NCBI GenBank assembly: GCA_007127495.1
Contig: SKZG01000028.1
Coordinates: 1-6,914, forward strand
Direction of reading: 5' to 3'
Length of the DNA: 6,914 nt
Source of the DNA: Planctomycetales bacterium
Lineage (GTDB): Bacteria; Planctomycetota; Planctomycetia; Pirellulales; Thermoguttaceae
The translations under genes and the position numbers were made by a program. The notes beneath the pieces are model-generated. The model saw only the letters and a list, made by a program, of their open reading frames with translations. It was not told where the DNA came from and did not search any database. Numbering within the stretch: position 1 is the stretch's first letter; every line of letters starts with the position of its first letter. This document shows, in pieces, positions 6,054 through 6,914 of this stretch.

Positions 6054-6914
6054 ATGACCGATTCCACCACCGCATTCCTGACCGAGGGCCAGCAGGCCGG
6101 CGCGCGGTACCGCTTGGCGGCGCCGCGTCGATCGCCGCTGGGGACGGCCGGCGCGCAATTGGGGCGCACGGCCGGCGAAAGCCTCGAATTCATGGACCAC
6201 CGCGAGTACCAGCCGGGCGACGACCTCAGGCGGCTCGACTGGGCCGCCTACGCCCGCACCGACAAGATGATCGTCAAGCTGTATCGGCAGGAGGTCTGCC
6301 CGCACCTGGACGTGGTGCTCGACGGCTCCCGGTCGATGGCACTGGCCGGCAGCCCCAAGGCCCGGGCGGCGCTGGGCGTGGCCGCGGCGCTGTGTACGGC
6401 GGCCGGCAACGCAAGTTATTCGTATCGGTCATACCAAACCGGCGGCGGCTGCCACCCGATCGTCGGCGGTGCCGAACTGCCGATGCTCTGGCAGGGCGTT
6501 GCGATGGCGGCCGGCGACAGTCCGGCCGATTCGCTCCGCACCCTGCCGCCGGTGTGGCGTCCGCACGGCATTCGGGCGCTGGTGAGCGATCTGCTATGGC
6601 TGGGCGATCCGCTCGAGCTGCTCGCGGCGCTGGGCCAACGCGCGGCGGCGGTCTACGTGGTCGAGGTGCTTGCCGCCGCTGATCTCGACCCGCCGCACCA
6701 GGGCAACGTCCGGCTGGTCGATAGCGAGAACGGCACGGTGCAGGAGACGTTCCTCGATGCCTCCGCGATGGCCCGCTACCGCGCCAACCTGCGCCGCCAC
6801 CGCGATGCCTGGCGCCGCGCCACCCGGCAAGTGGGCGCTGTGATGGTGTCCATCGTGGCTGAGGAGTTGTGCGCCGGCTGGGACCTTGCGCCGTTGGTGG
6901 AGGGGGGGGTTTTG
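6054..6914 (+). CDS. DUF58 (vWA-like) protein, 3' end cut by window
   Basis: This frame is open from ATG 6054 to the last base (287 codons, no stop). The family hallmark is clear: EYQPGDDLRRLDWAAYART at 51-69, then IVKLY. It is followed by a vWA-like fold with an intact DxSxS metal-site motif, DGSRS at 90-94, and a later VSDLL (D179). DUF58 proteins are usual partners of MoxR ATPases, so the MoxR encoded at 487-1539 may act on this one. No membrane helix is visible in the part present, suggesting a cytoplasmic form. AGGG at 6042-6045, 8 bases upstream, supports the start. The last residues (LAPLVEGGVL) resemble the usual C-terminal end of this family, so the true stop is probably a few codons beyond the edge. 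The final bases include a run of eight Gs (6902-6909), a place where an indel would change the end. The overlapping frame at 5933-6682 is a shadow of this gene. Confidence 0.92.
   Translation, partial: MTDSTTAFLTEGQQAGARYRLAAPRRSPLGTAGAQLGRTAGESLEFMDHREYQPGDDLRRLDWAAYARTDKMIVKLYRQEVCPHLDVVLDGSRSMALAGSPKARAALGVAAALCTAAGNASYSYRSYQTGGGCHPIVGGAELPMLWQGVAMAAGDSPADSLRTLPPVWRPHGIRALVSDLLWLGDPLELLAALGQRAAAVYVVEVLAAADLDPPHQGNVRLVDSENGTVQETFLDASAMARYRANLRRHRDAWRRATRQVGAVMVSIVAEELCAGWDLAPLVEGGVL

Noticed and set aside
5933..6682. 249-residue plus-strand open frame
   Set aside because: A shadow of DUF58: the frame from 6054 carries the EYQPGDDLRRLDW and DGSRS motifs, whereas this one is Arg/Gly/Pro-rich.
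1..6914. CRISPR arrays, insertion sequences, tRNA or rRNA genes
   Set aside because: No regularly spaced repeats, transposase motifs, terminal inverted repeats or recognisable RNA gene patterns were seen on reading.

Overview
This GC-rich window has coding sequence with third positions strongly biased to G/C. It carries a tightly packed plus-strand gene cluster: a MoxR-type AAA+ ATPase, a secreted or membrane-anchored protein with a glutamine-amidotransferase-like fold, an ABC-2 type ATPase, its multi-pass permease, a tiny ORF, and a DUF58 (von Willebrand factor A-like) protein cut by the right edge. From general knowledge, this mix of MoxR, DUF58 and an ABC-2 exporter resembles clusters common in Planctomycetes, perhaps Pirellulales. 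That assignment is inferred from gene content and style; no rRNA or other taxonomic marker is present.

Layout. Positions 1-196 show no convincing gene. A promoter-like sequence with a perfect TTGACA -35 lies at 197-226. It is followed by a leader of about 250 bases that may hold a short, frameshifted small gene (275-459). Four genes then run without gaps: moxR-like (487-1539), the GATase-like membrane protein (1536-3362), the ABC ATPase (3362-4294) and the ABC permease (GTG start at 4291, to 5814). Junction overlaps are 4, 1 and 4 bases, which points to one transcript and coupled translation. The coupling breaks at 5815-6053, a 239-base interval with a second promoter-like sequence (TTGGAC-17-TACAAT), a 36-codon ORF, a perfect 7-bp inverted repeat and a near-perfect 12/13-base direct repeat. 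The DUF58 gene starts at 6054 and is still open at 6914.

How the genes may work together. MoxR ATPases usually act as chaperone-like remodellers with vWA-domain partners, and DUF58 proteins are among the commonest of these. The ABC ATPase and permease form an export or membrane-remodelling unit of unknown substrate. The GATase-like protein has a signal peptide, an extracytoplasmic-type beta-rich region, a Rossmann-like domain without a visible catalytic cysteine, and two membrane helices around a GPVN motif. It could be an auxiliary part linking the ABC unit to the MoxR/DUF58 pair. Envelope assembly or envelope stress is the most natural theme, but the sequence does not establish the substrate.
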